In this document: piece after piece, positions 43,220 through 53,084 of the stretch
Layout of the letters: each line of letters starts with the position of its first letter
Position numbering within the stretch: position 1 is the first letter of the stretch
DNA from: Syntrophus gentianae
Lineage (GTDB): Bacteria > Desulfobacterota > Syntrophia > Syntrophales > Syntrophaceae
NCBI RefSeq assembly: GCF_900109885.1
Contig: NZ_FOBS01000001.1
Span: 62,001 to 126,000, forward strand
Direction: 5' to 3'
DNA: 64,000 bases
Program-made: the position numbers and the translations under genes
The notes under the pieces: model-generated
Told to the model about the DNA's origin: nothing
The model's database searches: none
The model's input: the letters and a program-made list of their open reading frames with translations, nothing else

Positions 43220-44215
43220 ATGGGGAAGATGAAATATCCGGTATACGAATCGGAGGCGCCGGGCTTCCTGGACGTTTTGCAGAGTTATGCGGAGAAGATC
43301 CTTCTGTCGCCTGCCGAGCTTGCCGGAAGGTTGGACGACGCGGTTGTCGTGGATGCTTCGGACACCAAAGATTTCAGTGAGCTGCACATTCCAGGGGCTT
43401 TCAATATACCCGTCTTCTGGGACTATCGCTCCCTTGAGGCGGATAGTGGGCTGGAGTTTATGCGCCAGGTGATCCTGGGAAAAATGCTCGCTTGCGGCAT
43501 CGACGGAAGCCGTCAAATCGTCTTTACCGAACAATTGCCGTCTGCGGGATTTGGCCGGTCCTGCCGTGCCTTTTATATGGCCGAGCATGCAGGATTCCCC
43601 CTCGAAAGCATGCGTGTTCTCAATGGCGGAAATTTCCAGTGGAGGCAAATGGGCTTCCCACTGGCACAGGGAGAGGCCGGTTCAACCGCGGCCCTTGACA
43701 TTCCTCACAATACCGGCGTCGACAGGAGCCGGTTTCTGAAGATGAGCGAAGCGCTTGCAGCTCTAGATCGGGGGGCAAAATTTCTCGATGTTCGAAATGC
43801 GCTGGAATTTTTAGGCGTAGCCGCCGCGCCCTACGTGATCCGGGAGGGGAATCCGCCGCGGGAGGTCGTCCTGGAACCGGGCAGAATCCCCGGCGCCATC
43901 GGTCTCCCCTGGACCGATGTCTTCGAGCGACAGGGCGCTGGAGCAGGGTCCTTTAAATCGCGATCCGAACTGCGGGACCTATTCAGGTCAGCGGGACTCT
44001 CGCCCGGGGATGAGATTGTCGTTTACTGCTTCAAAGGAGCCCGTTCGAGTGCGGTGCTTCTGTCGCTGCACCTGGCCGGATTTGATTCGGCGAAGATGTA
44101 CTTCGCCGGCTGGAACGAGTGGTCACGGGGGGAATCTCTCCCCAAAGAAAGGGGAATGCCCGGACAGGATCAACTCGCCGGAAGTTTTGCAAAAGATATC
44201 CTGAATGAGGTATAA
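43220..44215 (+). CDS. Two-domain rhodanese-type sulfurtransferase
   Basis: This protein is 331 residues with tandem rhodanese domains. The N-terminal domain (about 25-155) lacks the active Cys, as is usual. The C-terminal domain (about 180-310) carries YCFKGARSS with Cys270 as the sulfur-binding residue. The family moves sulfane sulfur from thiosulfate or 3-mercaptopyruvate to cyanide or other thiols. An insertion (APYVIREGNPPREVVLEPG) precedes the GRIPGAIGLPW motif. GGAGGTTGAGCAGCT precedes the ATG; a Met three codons later is a less favoured start. Confidence 0.9.
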   Translation: MGKMKYPVYESEAPGFLDVLQSYAEKILLSPAELAGRLDDAVVVDASDTKDFSELHIPGAFNIPVFWDYRSLEADSGLEFMRQVILGKMLACGIDGSRQIVFTEQLPSAGFGRSCRAFYMAEHAGFPLESMRVLNGGNFQWRQMGFPLAQGEAGSTAALDIPHNTGVDRSRFLKMSEALAALDRGAKFLDVRNALEFLGVAAAPYVIREGNPPREVVLEPGRIPGAIGLPWTDVFERQGAGAGSFKSRSELRDLFRSAGLSPGDEIVVYCFKGARSSAVLLSLHLAGFDSAKMYFAGWNEWSRGESLPKERGMPGQDQLAGSFAKDILNEV

Positions 44216-44275
44216 TCGGCCAACCTGGAATCTGTCGGGCGACAAAAAAAGCAAATATCCGGAGGCGTGAAACCT

Positions 44276-45415
44276 ATGGATACCTATTTTGCTCCTGCCG
44301 AGAAAGCAAAGGGCGAGGAGCTGACCGCAGAAATTGAAATGGTGTGCCATAATCCTGTCCTGGAAGGATTGCTCTGTTCCGTGAGCGGCCTGCTCGCCGT
44401 TTTGAATGAACATCGTCAATTGGTGGCATTCAACGATACCTTCATGCAGATGCTGGGGATTCATGATGCGCAGCAGGCCTTTGGCCTGCGTCTCGGCGAA
44501 GCATTGGAGTGCATCCATGCCCATGATGAACCCGCAGGATGCGGCACCACGAAATTCTGCCCCACATGCGGCGCTGCCATTGCCATCGTGTCAAGCCTGA
44601 CTCAGGACAGGCCCGTTGAGAGAATGTGCGCCCTGTCAGCAAACAGGGACGGCCAGAGTGTAGATATTGCCCTGCTTGTCCGATCATACCCGATCAGAAT
44701 CGCGGGGAAAATTTTTCTTTTGATCTTCCTTCAGGACATTTCCCGGCAGCAGCAAAGGGCCGCGCTGGAAAGGGCTTTCTTCCATGACGTCAACAATATG
44801 TTGTCCGCCCTGGTATGGGCGAGTGAACTTCTCGTTCAAGACAATCCCTCGGTCCTTGCGCAGAATATTTATGAGGCATCCTTACGCCTGCACTCCGAGG
44901 TTGCCATTCAGCGCTGCCTGTCGCAAGGGGATTCTTCCTCCTATCAGCCCGTGAGGCGTCCGGTTAACCTGAAGCAGATCCTTGGGGAACTTTATTCTTT
45001 TTTCGCCAGCCATCCGGCCGCAAATAAGAAAAAAATAGAATTTCCTGAAGATGATCCGAATATTTCAATCAACACGGATCTCTCGCTGTTACTTCACGTG
45101 CTGTTCAATATGGTGATCAATGCCTTGGAAGCCACAGGAGAAGCAGGCACGGTGAAAATCTGGTGTGAGCATAAAGGCGGCCAGATGTCTTTTAACGTGT
45201 GGAACGCAGAAGGCATCCCCCAGGAAATATCCCATAGAATTTTTCAACGGAATTTCAGCACGAAGGAACAAGCCGGAAGAGGAATCGGCACCTTTTCCAT
45301 GAAACTCTTCGGAGAGAAGATTCTGGGCGGTCGGGTGACTTTTTCGACATCTCAGGAAGAAGGCACGGTGTTTACCTTTTCCCTCCCCTTTGAAGAATTT
45401 TCCTCCCCGCTGTAA
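44276..45415 (+). CDS. PAS sensor histidine kinase
   Basis: This protein is 379 residues from ATG 44276, nine bases after CCGGAGG; an in-frame GTG three codons earlier is too close to it. Residues about 30-150 form a PAS domain with an inserted Cys-rich loop CGTTKFCPTCG (89-99). The phosphoacceptor box is FFHDVNNMLSA (His170). The ATPase has NMVINALEAT (278-287) and GRGIGTFSMK (334-343); the usual DxGxG box is replaced by NAEGIP. No membrane span or response regulator is present. The cysteines may sense redox state or metal. A terminator follows. Confidence 0.88.
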   Translation: MDTYFAPAEKAKGEELTAEIEMVCHNPVLEGLLCSVSGLLAVLNEHRQLVAFNDTFMQMLGIHDAQQAFGLRLGEALECIHAHDEPAGCGTTKFCPTCGAAIAIVSSLTQDRPVERMCALSANRDGQSVDIALLVRSYPIRIAGKIFLLIFLQDISRQQQRAALERAFFHDVNNMLSALVWASELLVQDNPSVLAQNIYEASLRLHSEVAIQRCLSQGDSSSYQPVRRPVNLKQILGELYSFFASHPAANKKKIEFPEDDPNISINTDLSLLLHVLFNMVINALEATGEAGTVKIWCEHKGGQMSFNVWNAEGIPQEISHRIFQRNFSTKEQAGRGIGTFSMKLFGEKILGGRVTFSTSQEEGTVFTFSLPFEEFSSPL

Positions 45416-45447
45416 ATCAGAAAGGCCTAACCCCGGAAAGAGAAATG

Positions 45448-45481
45448 ACCATGAGGAGATTCCTCCCATGGTGATCTTTTT
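45448..45481 (+). terminator. Rho-independent terminator after the sensor kinase
   Basis: ACCATG(A)GGAG pairs with CTCCCATGGT around a short loop, and TTTTT follows four bases after the stem. Confidence 0.7.
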
Positions 45482-45633
45482 CGAGGTGTGATACAAGTCG
45501 TCCCCGATACAAGACGCCGGCAACGAATCCAGTCATCCGGGGGGAAACCTGGAAAGAGTTCAACTCAAAACAGCAACGGAGAGGTTGCCCGGTTTAAATG
45601 TCCGTCATATTCATTTTTTTGAGGTGATTTTCG

Positions 45634-47646
45634 TTGGTTTTCTTTTTTTTCAAAGCGTGTAAAAAATGGTTCCTCCTGACCTTTTTAGGGTTTTTCCTGG
45701 CTTCAGGCCTGGCCTCCCCGGCTGAAGGGGCGGAAAAACTGGCCGCTTACCCGGCCTTGCCTTCCAACTATTCCTCCATAAAAATCTTTGACAGCAAAGG
45801 ACAATTCGTCGGCAGGATCCTTCCGCGGGAACGCTATTGGGTCTCCATCGACCGGATCAATCCGTTCCTGCTGAAAGCCGTGGTGGCCATCGAAGATTCC
45901 CGCTTTTACGACCATCCGGGCATTGATATCCGCGGGATCGCCCGGGCTCTGGTGAAAGATGTCGCCAAAGGGAAACTCGCCGAAGGCGGATCGACGATCA
46001 CGCAACAGCTCATCAAGAACAAATACCTCTCCGGACAGAAGACCCTTGACAGAAAGATCAAGGAAGGCCTCCTGGCCATGGAATACGAACGCAAATACAG
46101 CAAGAATCAGATTCTGGAGATGTACCTGAACGAAATCTACTACGGAAACGGGGCGTGGGGCATTGCCCAGGCCGCCCGGATCTTTTTCGATAAATCCCCC
46201 CGGGATTTGACCGAAGCCGAATGCGCCCTGCTGGCCGGCGTTCCCAAGGCCCCGAATCGCTACAATCCTTTCGGATCGTCCTCCGTTGTCCGGAATCGGC
46301 GGAACCTCGTCCTCAGCCGCATGGCGGAGCTCGAAATGATTTCACCCCAGAAAAAACAGAAGCTGATGGCTGCGGCCGTATCCCCCATCAAAAAGGGAGA
46401 GGCCCCCTACTATGTAGATGCGATCCGCAACAAACTGGTCGAGCGGTACGGCGCCGAGATCATAGAGAGAGGCGGGCTGGAAGTCATTTCCGCCATGGAC
46501 CTGGCCCTGCAGAGGCGGGCCGAACAGGTCCTGCGTGAAGGCGTAAGAAAGATCTCCCCGACCCTTCAGGGCGCCCTGCTTTGTCTGGACCCCAATACGG
46601 GGGATGTCCTGGCCGTCGCAGGCGGGGTGGATTTCTCCTCGAGCCCCTATAACCGGGCCTTTTACGCCAAACGTCAGCCCGGCTCCGCCATCAAGCCCTT
46701 CATCTACGCCGCCGCCCTGGAAAAGAGGTATACGGCCAGCAGCATCTGGAATGACGCCCCGGTCACCTACACCTGGGGGACGAACGAAAGCTGGACCCCG
46801 CAGAATTACGGAAATGAACGCTATGGAGAGATTTCACTCAGGCAGGCCCTGGCCCACTCTGACAATGTAATCGCCGTACGGCTCCTCGATACCATCGGCG
46901 TCTCCTATTTCATCGATTTTGCCGGAAAGCTGGGGCTTCCCTTGCGTGCGCACAATCTCTCCCTGGCCCTTGGGACGGAGGAGGTCACCTTGACCGATCT
47001 CGTTGAGGCGTACACCCCCCTGGCCAACGGAGGTTCCCGATCCGAAGCGCGGACCATTCTCCGGATCTACGATCGGTATCATAACGCCTGGACGGAAAAT
47101 CCGTCCGTGGTGACTCCCGTATTGTCTCCCGCCACCGCCTTCGTCACGACCTCGATGATGAAAGACGTCCTGACCTACGGAACGGCAAAGACGCTGAAGA
47201 AATTCAGCCTGGAACGTCCGTCCGCCGGGAAGACCGGCACCACCGACAACTACCAGGATGCCTGGTTTATCGGCTATACCCCTCAGGTCATCACCGGCAT
47301 CTGGGTAGGCCATGACAAGCCGGTATCCGGCGGAAAGGGGTTCACCGGCGGGTCCGTCTGCGCGCCGATTTGGGGAAGATTCATGCGTTCCGCCCTGGCA
47401 GCCAAGCCGGTCCTGGACTTCCCGAAACCGGAGACGGTCGTTTCCGTATCCATCGACCCGGCCACAGGCCGCCTGGCGACACCAGACTGTCCGGAGAAAA
47501 AAGAGGAATTTTATCTCGCCGGCACCGAACCGACCGAGCCCTGCCCCCAGCATGGCGGAGGGCCCCTCCCCTCCCCGGATCCCACCCCTCCGCCACCACC
47601 GGATGGGGAAGCGCCGCAGCCTATCGATACGCCGAAAGGCCCCTGA
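45634..47646 (+). CDS. Class A penicillin-binding protein (PBP1A-type)
   Basis: This protein is 670 residues, read from a TTG preceded by GAGGTGATTTTCG. An N-terminal hydrophobic segment (about 10-25) anchors or exports it. The GT51 glycosyltransferase domain has EDSRFYDHPG (87-96) and GGSTITQQ (118-125). The transpeptidase domain has SAIK with Ser351, SDN at 409-411 and KTG at 533-535. It polymerises and cross-links peptidoglycan. The C-terminal ~60 residues are a Pro/Glu-rich tail after a Cys-containing segment (TPDC, EPCPQHGGG). The SbcD gene follows after 18 bases. Confidence 0.95.
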   Translation: MVFFFFKACKKWFLLTFLGFFLASGLASPAEGAEKLAAYPALPSNYSSIKIFDSKGQFVGRILPRERYWVSIDRINPFLLKAVVAIEDSRFYDHPGIDIRGIARALVKDVAKGKLAEGGSTITQQLIKNKYLSGQKTLDRKIKEGLLAMEYERKYSKNQILEMYLNEIYYGNGAWGIAQAARIFFDKSPRDLTEAECALLAGVPKAPNRYNPFGSSSVVRNRRNLVLSRMAELEMISPQKKQKLMAAAVSPIKKGEAPYYVDAIRNKLVERYGAEIIERGGLEVISAMDLALQRRAEQVLREGVRKISPTLQGALLCLDPNTGDVLAVAGGVDFSSSPYNRAFYAKRQPGSAIKPFIYAAALEKRYTASSIWNDAPVTYTWGTNESWTPQNYGNERYGEISLRQALAHSDNVIAVRLLDTIGVSYFIDFAGKLGLPLRAHNLSLALGTEEVTLTDLVEAYTPLANGGSRSEARTILRIYDRYHNAWTENPSVVTPVLSPATAFVTTSMMKDVLTYGTAKTLKKFSLERPSAGKTGTTDNYQDAWFIGYTPQVITGIWVGHDKPVSGGKGFTGGSVCAPIWGRFMRSALAAKPVLDFPKPETVVSVSIDPATGRLATPDCPEKKEEFYLAGTEPTEPCPQHGGGPLPSPDPTPPPPPDGEAPQPIDTPKGP

Positions 47647-47664
47647 TCTGGATGACTTCGCAAA

Positions 47665-48894
47665 ATGAAACTTCTCCACACCTCAGACTGGCACATCGGG
47701 CGAACGCTCTATGGTCGAAAGAGATACGACGAGTACGAGGCATTTCTGAACTGGCTGGCTGATTTGATCGAGGCCGAAGAGATCGACGTGCTCCTTGTTT
47801 CGGGGGATGTGTTCGACAACAGCACCCCGAGCAACCGCGCGCAGGAGTTGTATTACCGGTTTCTCTGCCGTGCGGCCTCCTCTTCCAGCCGCTCCGTGGT
47901 GATCACCGCCGGGAATCACGATTCTCCGTCCTTTCTGAATGCCCCGAAGGAACTCCTGAAATTCCTGAATATTTTCGTGGTCGGCCATGCCTCTGAGCAG
48001 TCTGAAGAGGAGCTGATCGTGCTGACCGGATCGGATGGCGAGCCGCGTCTGATCCTCTGCGCTGTTCCCTATCTCCGGGATCACGATATCCGCACCGCCG
48101 AAGCGGGGGAAAGTCCTGAGGACAAGGAGCGGAAAATCGTCGAGGGAATTCGAAGGCATTACCGTTCGGTCTGTGAGGCGGCGGAGCGGACACGGGCCGA
48201 ACTGGGAAAACCGGTCCCGATCGTGGCGATGGGCCATCTCTTCGCGGCAGGCGGCCAGACGATCGACGGCGACGGCGTTCGCGAACTTTATATCGGCTCT
48301 CTCGCCCAGGTCGGAAGGGATGTCTTCCCCGAATGCATCGATTACCTTGCCCTGGGCCATCTCCATATCCCGCAGAAGGTCAGCGGCTCCGATTTCGTCC
48401 GTTATTCCGGTTCGCCCCTGCCCATTGGATTCGGGGAAGCGGGGCAGGAAAAGAGCGTGACCCTGGTGCATTTTTCCAGCGGCATCCCGGCCGTTTCGAC
48501 GATTCCCGTACCCCGCTTTCAGGAATTGAAGACCTTGCGCGGGGATTGGGCTACGCTCGTCCGGCAAATCGATGGGTTGAAGGCGGAAGGCCGCCCCATC
48601 TGGCTGGAGATCACATATGAAGGGAATGAAATCGCCTCAACCTTACGGGAAAAGCTGGATGAAGCCGTCGCAGGAACCGCCATCGAAATCCTCCGGGTCA
48701 AGAACAACCGGGTCCTCGAACGGGCCCTGAGCGGGGAAAATAAGGAAGAAACCCTGGATGACCTGGATGTGACGGAGGTGTTTCAACGTTGCCTCGACGC
48801 CCATGAGATTCCCGCGGAACAGCGCCGGGCGCTGATGGATGCCTATGGGGAGATTCTGGTCTTCCTGAACGAGGCAGACCTGCAGGTCGAATAG
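47665..48894 (+). CDS. sbcD: Nuclease SbcCD subunit D
   Basis: This protein is 409 residues and is the Mre11-type nuclease subunit. Metal-binding motifs are visible: DWH at 8-10, GDVFDN from 47, GNHD at 83-86, and later GHLFAAGG and LGHLHIPQ. With SbcC it forms an ATP-dependent nuclease that opens hairpins and protein-blocked DNA ends. The sbcC gene follows after 11 bases, the usual order. Confidence 0.96.
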   Translation: MKLLHTSDWHIGRTLYGRKRYDEYEAFLNWLADLIEAEEIDVLLVSGDVFDNSTPSNRAQELYYRFLCRAASSSSRSVVITAGNHDSPSFLNAPKELLKFLNIFVVGHASEQSEEELIVLTGSDGEPRLILCAVPYLRDHDIRTAEAGESPEDKERKIVEGIRRHYRSVCEAAERTRAELGKPVPIVAMGHLFAAGGQTIDGDGVRELYIGSLAQVGRDVFPECIDYLALGHLHIPQKVSGSDFVRYSGSPLPIGFGEAGQEKSVTLVHFSSGIPAVSTIPVPRFQELKTLRGDWATLVRQIDGLKAEGRPIWLEITYEGNEIASTLREKLDEAVAGTAIEILRVKNNRVLERALSGENKEETLDDLDVTEVFQRCLDAHEIPAEQRRALMDAYGEILVFLNEADLQVE

Positions 48895-48905
48895 GGACAT
48901 CAAGG

Positions 48906-51900
48906 ATGAGGATACTAAGCGTACGTTTCAAGAACCTGAATTCTCTCTCCGGCGACTGGGAGATCGATTTTACCCATCCGGACTACTGCTCCGACGGCCT
49001 GTTCGCCATCACCGGTCCCACCGGCTCGGGAAAAACGACCCTCCTGGACGCCGTCTGCCTCGGGCTCTACGGCCGGACGCCCCGCCTGGACAAGGTTACC
49101 AAGAGTTCCAACGAGATCATGTCACGCCAGGCCGGAGAATGCTCTGCCGAGGTCACCTTCGAGACGCAGAAGGGAAGCTATCGCTGCTCCTGGAGTCAAC
49201 ACCGCGCCCGGAGGAGGCCCGACGGGGAATTGCAGCCGGCGCGCCATGAAATCAGCGACGCGGATTCCGGAAAGGTCCTGGAATCGAAACTGAACTCCGT
49301 GGGCGAGTTGGTTGAGAAGGTCACGGGGATGGATTACGAGCGCTTCACCCGGTCGATGCTCCTTGCCCAGGGAGGATTTACAGCCTTTCTCCAGGCCTCT
49401 CCCGATAAGCGGTCGCCCATTCTGGAACAGATCACCGGCACGGAAATATACAGCCGGATCTCCGAAAGGGTTTACGAACGCCATTCGAAGGAACGGGAAA
49501 GGCTGGAACTGCTTCAGGCTGAACTCAGGGGAATCCGTGTTCTAAGCCACGAAGAAGAAGAAAATCTGCAAGGGTCCCTGCAGGAAAAGCAGGAGCGGGA
49601 ACAGGAACTGAGGGGAAATCTGGATAAAATTCGGAAGAACCTGCTCTGGCTCGACGGAATTCAAAACCTGGAGAGAGAGCTGGTCAAGCTGGATCAGAAA
49701 CGGCAGGCTTTTGTCCAGCATCGGGCGGCCTTCGAGCCGGAGGCGAGGAAGCTGGAAAGAGCCCGGAAGGCCCTGGGCCTGGAGGGGGATTATCGGGGGG
49801 TCGTTGCCCTTCGCGGTCAACAGGAGGCGGAAAGCAGGGATCTGGCCGGGGCAAGCGCCATGCTGCCGCAGAAGGAAGAAGCCCGATCAGAGGCACTGGC
49901 GGCGAGCCGGGCCGCCGAAACCGGATTGGCAGAGGCACGGACCAGGCAACTGGCGGAAGCGGAAGTGATCAAACAGGTGCGTGGACTCGATGCCCGCATC
50001 ACCGAGCAGAAAAAACAGCTTGTCGAGCAGGACAACGCGCTGGCGGACCTGGAAAAAAAGGCAAAGCGTTTCCGGAACGTCATCGAAATTTCAAATCAGG
50101 ATCTGCAGGGACATCAGAAGACCCTGAAGGACATCCAGAACGCCTTGGAAAGATCCGCATCCGACTCCGCCTTACTAACCCACCTTTCCGCCATAGCCCG
50201 CTCTTTCGAATTCCTTAAGAGCATCAACTCCCGAGTGTCCCTCACCAGGGAAGCCCTTGCCGTGGCAGCCGGGAAGAAAGAGACATTGGCCGCGAAATAT
50301 GGAAAGGGCCAGGCGGATTGCGATCAATTGCGCTGGGAGTATGAAAAAAGCCAGGAGGAAGTTCAAAGGCTGACGGAGAAAATCGGCGAGCTCCTCGAAG
50401 GGCGGGAAATCGGCCAGTGGCGCGAAGAAAAGGACATCCTCAAGGACCGGGAACAAATCCTATTTTCAATTGGCCAAGGCATCGAGCGGATGGGAAAGAC
50501 CGGAGAAACGATCAAGAAGCTCTCCGCAGACCTTGAAAGGACAGAGGGAGAACACGGGCTGCTCGCCCGGGAGATTGAATCGTTGACGGAAAAAAGGCGG
50601 CTCCTGGAGGGAGCCATCGAGAATCTGGAGATCCGGGCAGCGCTTCTGAACCGCATCCGCGATCTGGAAGAAGACAGGAAGAGACTGGAAGACGGCAAGC
50701 CCTGCCCCCTGTGCGGCGCCACCGAACATCCTTACGCCCTGGGAAATGTTCCGGAATTGAACCAGACGGAAGCCGCGCTGAAAGATGCGAAGTCCGGATT
50801 CAAGGAGGTGTCGGAAAAACTGCGGAAGCTGGAAGTCCGTCGGGCCGGGAAAGAAACGGAAATTTCCCGCGACAAAAAGGACCTGGAGGAAAAAACGGCC
50901 CTTCTCGAAACGGACGAAGGACAGTGCGTCCAGGCCCTGCAGGCATTGCATATTGAAGTTCTGCCGGAAGAGCGGGGGGGGTGGCTCTCCAGGGAAAGAG
51001 AGTCCACGTTGCGGAAGATTTCCGAGATTTCCCGCCTGGTGTCCACCGCCGAAGAAAAGAGCAAAAAGGAAAAGGCAGCCCGGAACGTCCTGGAAAAGAA
51101 AGGGCTGGCCCTGGAAAAATCCGCAAAGGCGCTGCTGGAGGCCCGGCATAAGCTGGAAACATCCGTTCTGGAATATGAACGGCTCGTCAAAGAAGATGCC
51201 GCCCGAACAGAAGAAGCCGACAGGACGCGCGCTGAAGCCCTTAAAGATGTCGAACCCTTCGGCATTGAACAACTCCCCTCCGCCGGCCTCGACGGCATAC
51301 TGAATTCCTTGAGAGAACGCCGGAATGCGTGGCAGGCAAGGCAGGAAGAGAGAACAACCCTCGAAAGGAAGATCGCCGATCTGCTGGCCGGAATCGACAA
51401 GAACCGGGCCCTGCTGTCCACCCTGGAACAGGACCTGGCGGCAAGGCGGAAAAAGCGCCAGGAGCAAGGGGTAGAGTACGATGCGCTGAAAGCCTCCCGC
51501 CGGGAAATTTTCGGGGAGCAGGACCCGGATCGGGTGGAAAAGCATCTTGCGGCTGCCGTGGAATCCGCAGGCAGAACGCTGGAAAAGGCCCGGGAAGAAC
51601 TGGGAAAAATCGAGAAGGAAATCAGTGTTTTGCAGGAGAAAATATTTCTTCTGTCCGGAAGTGTTGACCGAAGAAAAGGAGAACTGGCCAAAGCGGAGCA
51701 GGAACTCCAGGAGAAGATATTCACGGCGGAATTCGAGTCTGAAGCCGAGTACCTTACCTCACGTCTCGGTGAAGAGGAACGGGAGACCCTTGCCCGGAGA
51801 GAAAACGCCCTGATCCGGGAAGGGACCGACCTGGAGGCCAGGCAGAAGGACAGACGGGAGGCCCTCGCTTCCGAGCGGGAAAAGAATCTGACCGATTCGC

Positions 51901-52577
51901 CCCGGGAAGCCCTTCAGGAAAACTTCAATGCCTGCGATGCGAGCCAGAAGCAGATCGGACTTGAAATCGGCGGCATTCTGAAGACTTTGAGCGAAGACAA
52001 AAAAATGAGGGAACAACAACAGGAGCGCCTCCGGAATCTTGAAGCCCAGAAAAGGGAGTGTGCCCGCTGGAATGATCTCCGTGAGCTCATCGGTTCAGCC
52101 GATGGGAAAAAGTTCCGAAACTTTGCCCAGGGCCTGACCTTCGAGAGAATGACGAAATTTGCCAACCGGCAACTTCGAAAAATGACGGACCGTTATCTGC
52201 TGATCCGCGATGAATCGCAGCCCTTGGAATTAAACGTCATCGACAATTATCAGGCCGGAGAGATCCGCTCCACGAAGAATCTCTCCGGCGGTGAAAGCTT
52301 TATCGTGAGCCTTGCCCTGGCCCTTGGCCTTTCCTCGATGGCCAGCCGGAATGTCCGGGTTGATTCACTCTTCCTCGATGAGGGTTTCGGCACCCTCGAC
52401 GAAGACGCCCTGGAAACGGCCCTGGAAACCCTGGCGGGGCTGCGCCAGGACGGCAAGCTGATCGGCGTCATCTCCCACGTCGCGGCATTGAAGGAACGCA
52501 TCGGCACTCAGATCCAGGTCATCCCCGGGACAGGCGGCCGCAGCACCCTGACCGGCCCCGGATGCCGGAGAGTCTGA
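48906..52577 (+). CDS. sbcC: Nuclease SbcCD subunit C (SMC-like ATPase)
   Basis: This protein is 1223 residues. The Walker A GPTGSGKTT lies at 37-45, the zinc hook CPLC at 600-603 in the middle of about 900 residues of coiled coil, the ABC signature LSGGES at 1126-1131, and the Walker B/D-loop LFLDEGFGTLD about 30 residues later. The size is typical. The hook dimerises two molecules through one zinc ion. It is co-transcribed with sbcD. Confidence 0.96.
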   Translation: MRILSVRFKNLNSLSGDWEIDFTHPDYCSDGLFAITGPTGSGKTTLLDAVCLGLYGRTPRLDKVTKSSNEIMSRQAGECSAEVTFETQKGSYRCSWSQHRARRRPDGELQPARHEISDADSGKVLESKLNSVGELVEKVTGMDYERFTRSMLLAQGGFTAFLQASPDKRSPILEQITGTEIYSRISERVYERHSKERERLELLQAELRGIRVLSHEEEENLQGSLQEKQEREQELRGNLDKIRKNLLWLDGIQNLERELVKLDQKRQAFVQHRAAFEPEARKLERARKALGLEGDYRGVVALRGQQEAESRDLAGASAMLPQKEEARSEALAASRAAETGLAEARTRQLAEAEVIKQVRGLDARITEQKKQLVEQDNALADLEKKAKRFRNVIEISNQDLQGHQKTLKDIQNALERSASDSALLTHLSAIARSFEFLKSINSRVSLTREALAVAAGKKETLAAKYGKGQADCDQLRWEYEKSQEEVQRLTEKIGELLEGREIGQWREEKDILKDREQILFSIGQGIERMGKTGETIKKLSADLERTEGEHGLLAREIESLTEKRRLLEGAIENLEIRAALLNRIRDLEEDRKRLEDGKPCPLCGATEHPYALGNVPELNQTEAALKDAKSGFKEVSEKLRKLEVRRAGKETEISRDKKDLEEKTALLETDEGQCVQALQALHIEVLPEERGGWLSRERESTLRKISEISRLVSTAEEKSKKEKAARNVLEKKGLALEKSAKALLEARHKLETSVLEYERLVKEDAARTEEADRTRAEALKDVEPFGIEQLPSAGLDGILNSLRERRNAWQARQEERTTLERKIADLLAGIDKNRALLSTLEQDLAARRKKRQEQGVEYDALKASRREIFGEQDPDRVEKHLAAAVESAGRTLEKAREELGKIEKEISVLQEKIFLLSGSVDRRKGELAKAEQELQEKIFTAEFESEAEYLTSRLGEEERETLARRENALIREGTDLEARQKDRREALASEREKNLTDSPREALQENFNACDASQKQIGLEIGGILKTLSEDKKMREQQQERLRNLEAQKRECARWNDLRELIGSADGKKFRNFAQGLTFERMTKFANRQLRKMTDRYLLIRDESQPLELNVIDNYQAGEIRSTKNLSGGESFIVSLALALGLSSMASRNVRVDSLFLDEGFGTLDEDALETALETLAGLRQDGKLIGVISHVAALKERIGTQIQVIPGTGGRSTLTGPGCRRV

Positions 52578-52630
52578 TGCCGCCGCCCAGTTATCCTCGA
52601 AAACGCAAACAGGGAGAAAGGGGCAAACCC

Positions 52631-53041
52631 CTATCCCAGCTTTCCCTTCAGAAAATCGAGCCCCTTTTCCAGGAGCCCCCCTTCGGGGATTGAGCCGTCG
52701 GGGGTCAGCTTGTCGATCACCCCAGGCAGAAATTCGGAGAGCTTGGCGCTCAGATCTTCCGGTGATAGCCCGAACTTCGCGGCCAGATTCGCGATCGTCT
52801 CGTTGCCCAGGACTTCCTTGATCTGATCGGCGTTGATGGGGAGGTTCTCCCCCGTACCGACCCACGAGGAAACGATGTCCCCCAGGCCCTTGTCCTTGAA
52901 GCTCTGGACGAGTCCTCCCAGTCCGCCGCCTTCGCCGCTGGTGAGCAGTTCCATGACGCCGCCGAGAAGCCCCTGACCTTCCCCCTCGCCGCCGCCAAGC
53001 ATCCCTCCCAGTTTGCCGACTACTTCATCAAACAGTCCCAT
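52631..53041 (-). CDS. YidB/DUF937-family protein
   Basis: This protein is 136 residues, glycine-rich in the first third (GGMLGGGEGEGQGLLGG). It has the family's conserved IVSSWVGTGENLPINADQIKEVLG block, followed by a helical region ending near LPGVIDKLTPDG. The family is widespread and of unclear function. AGAGAGGAGGGTCTT precedes the ATG. It is convergent with sbcC. Confidence 0.88.
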   Translation of the reverse strand: MGLFDEVVGKLGGMLGGGEGEGQGLLGGVMELLTSGEGGGLGGLVQSFKDKGLGDIVSSWVGTGENLPINADQIKEVLGNETIANLAAKFGLSPEDLSAKLSEFLPGVIDKLTPDGSIPEGGLLEKGLDFLKGKLG

Positions 53042-53084
53042 AAGACCCTCCTCTCTATTTTTACAGATAACCGTTGAAAAAGCT

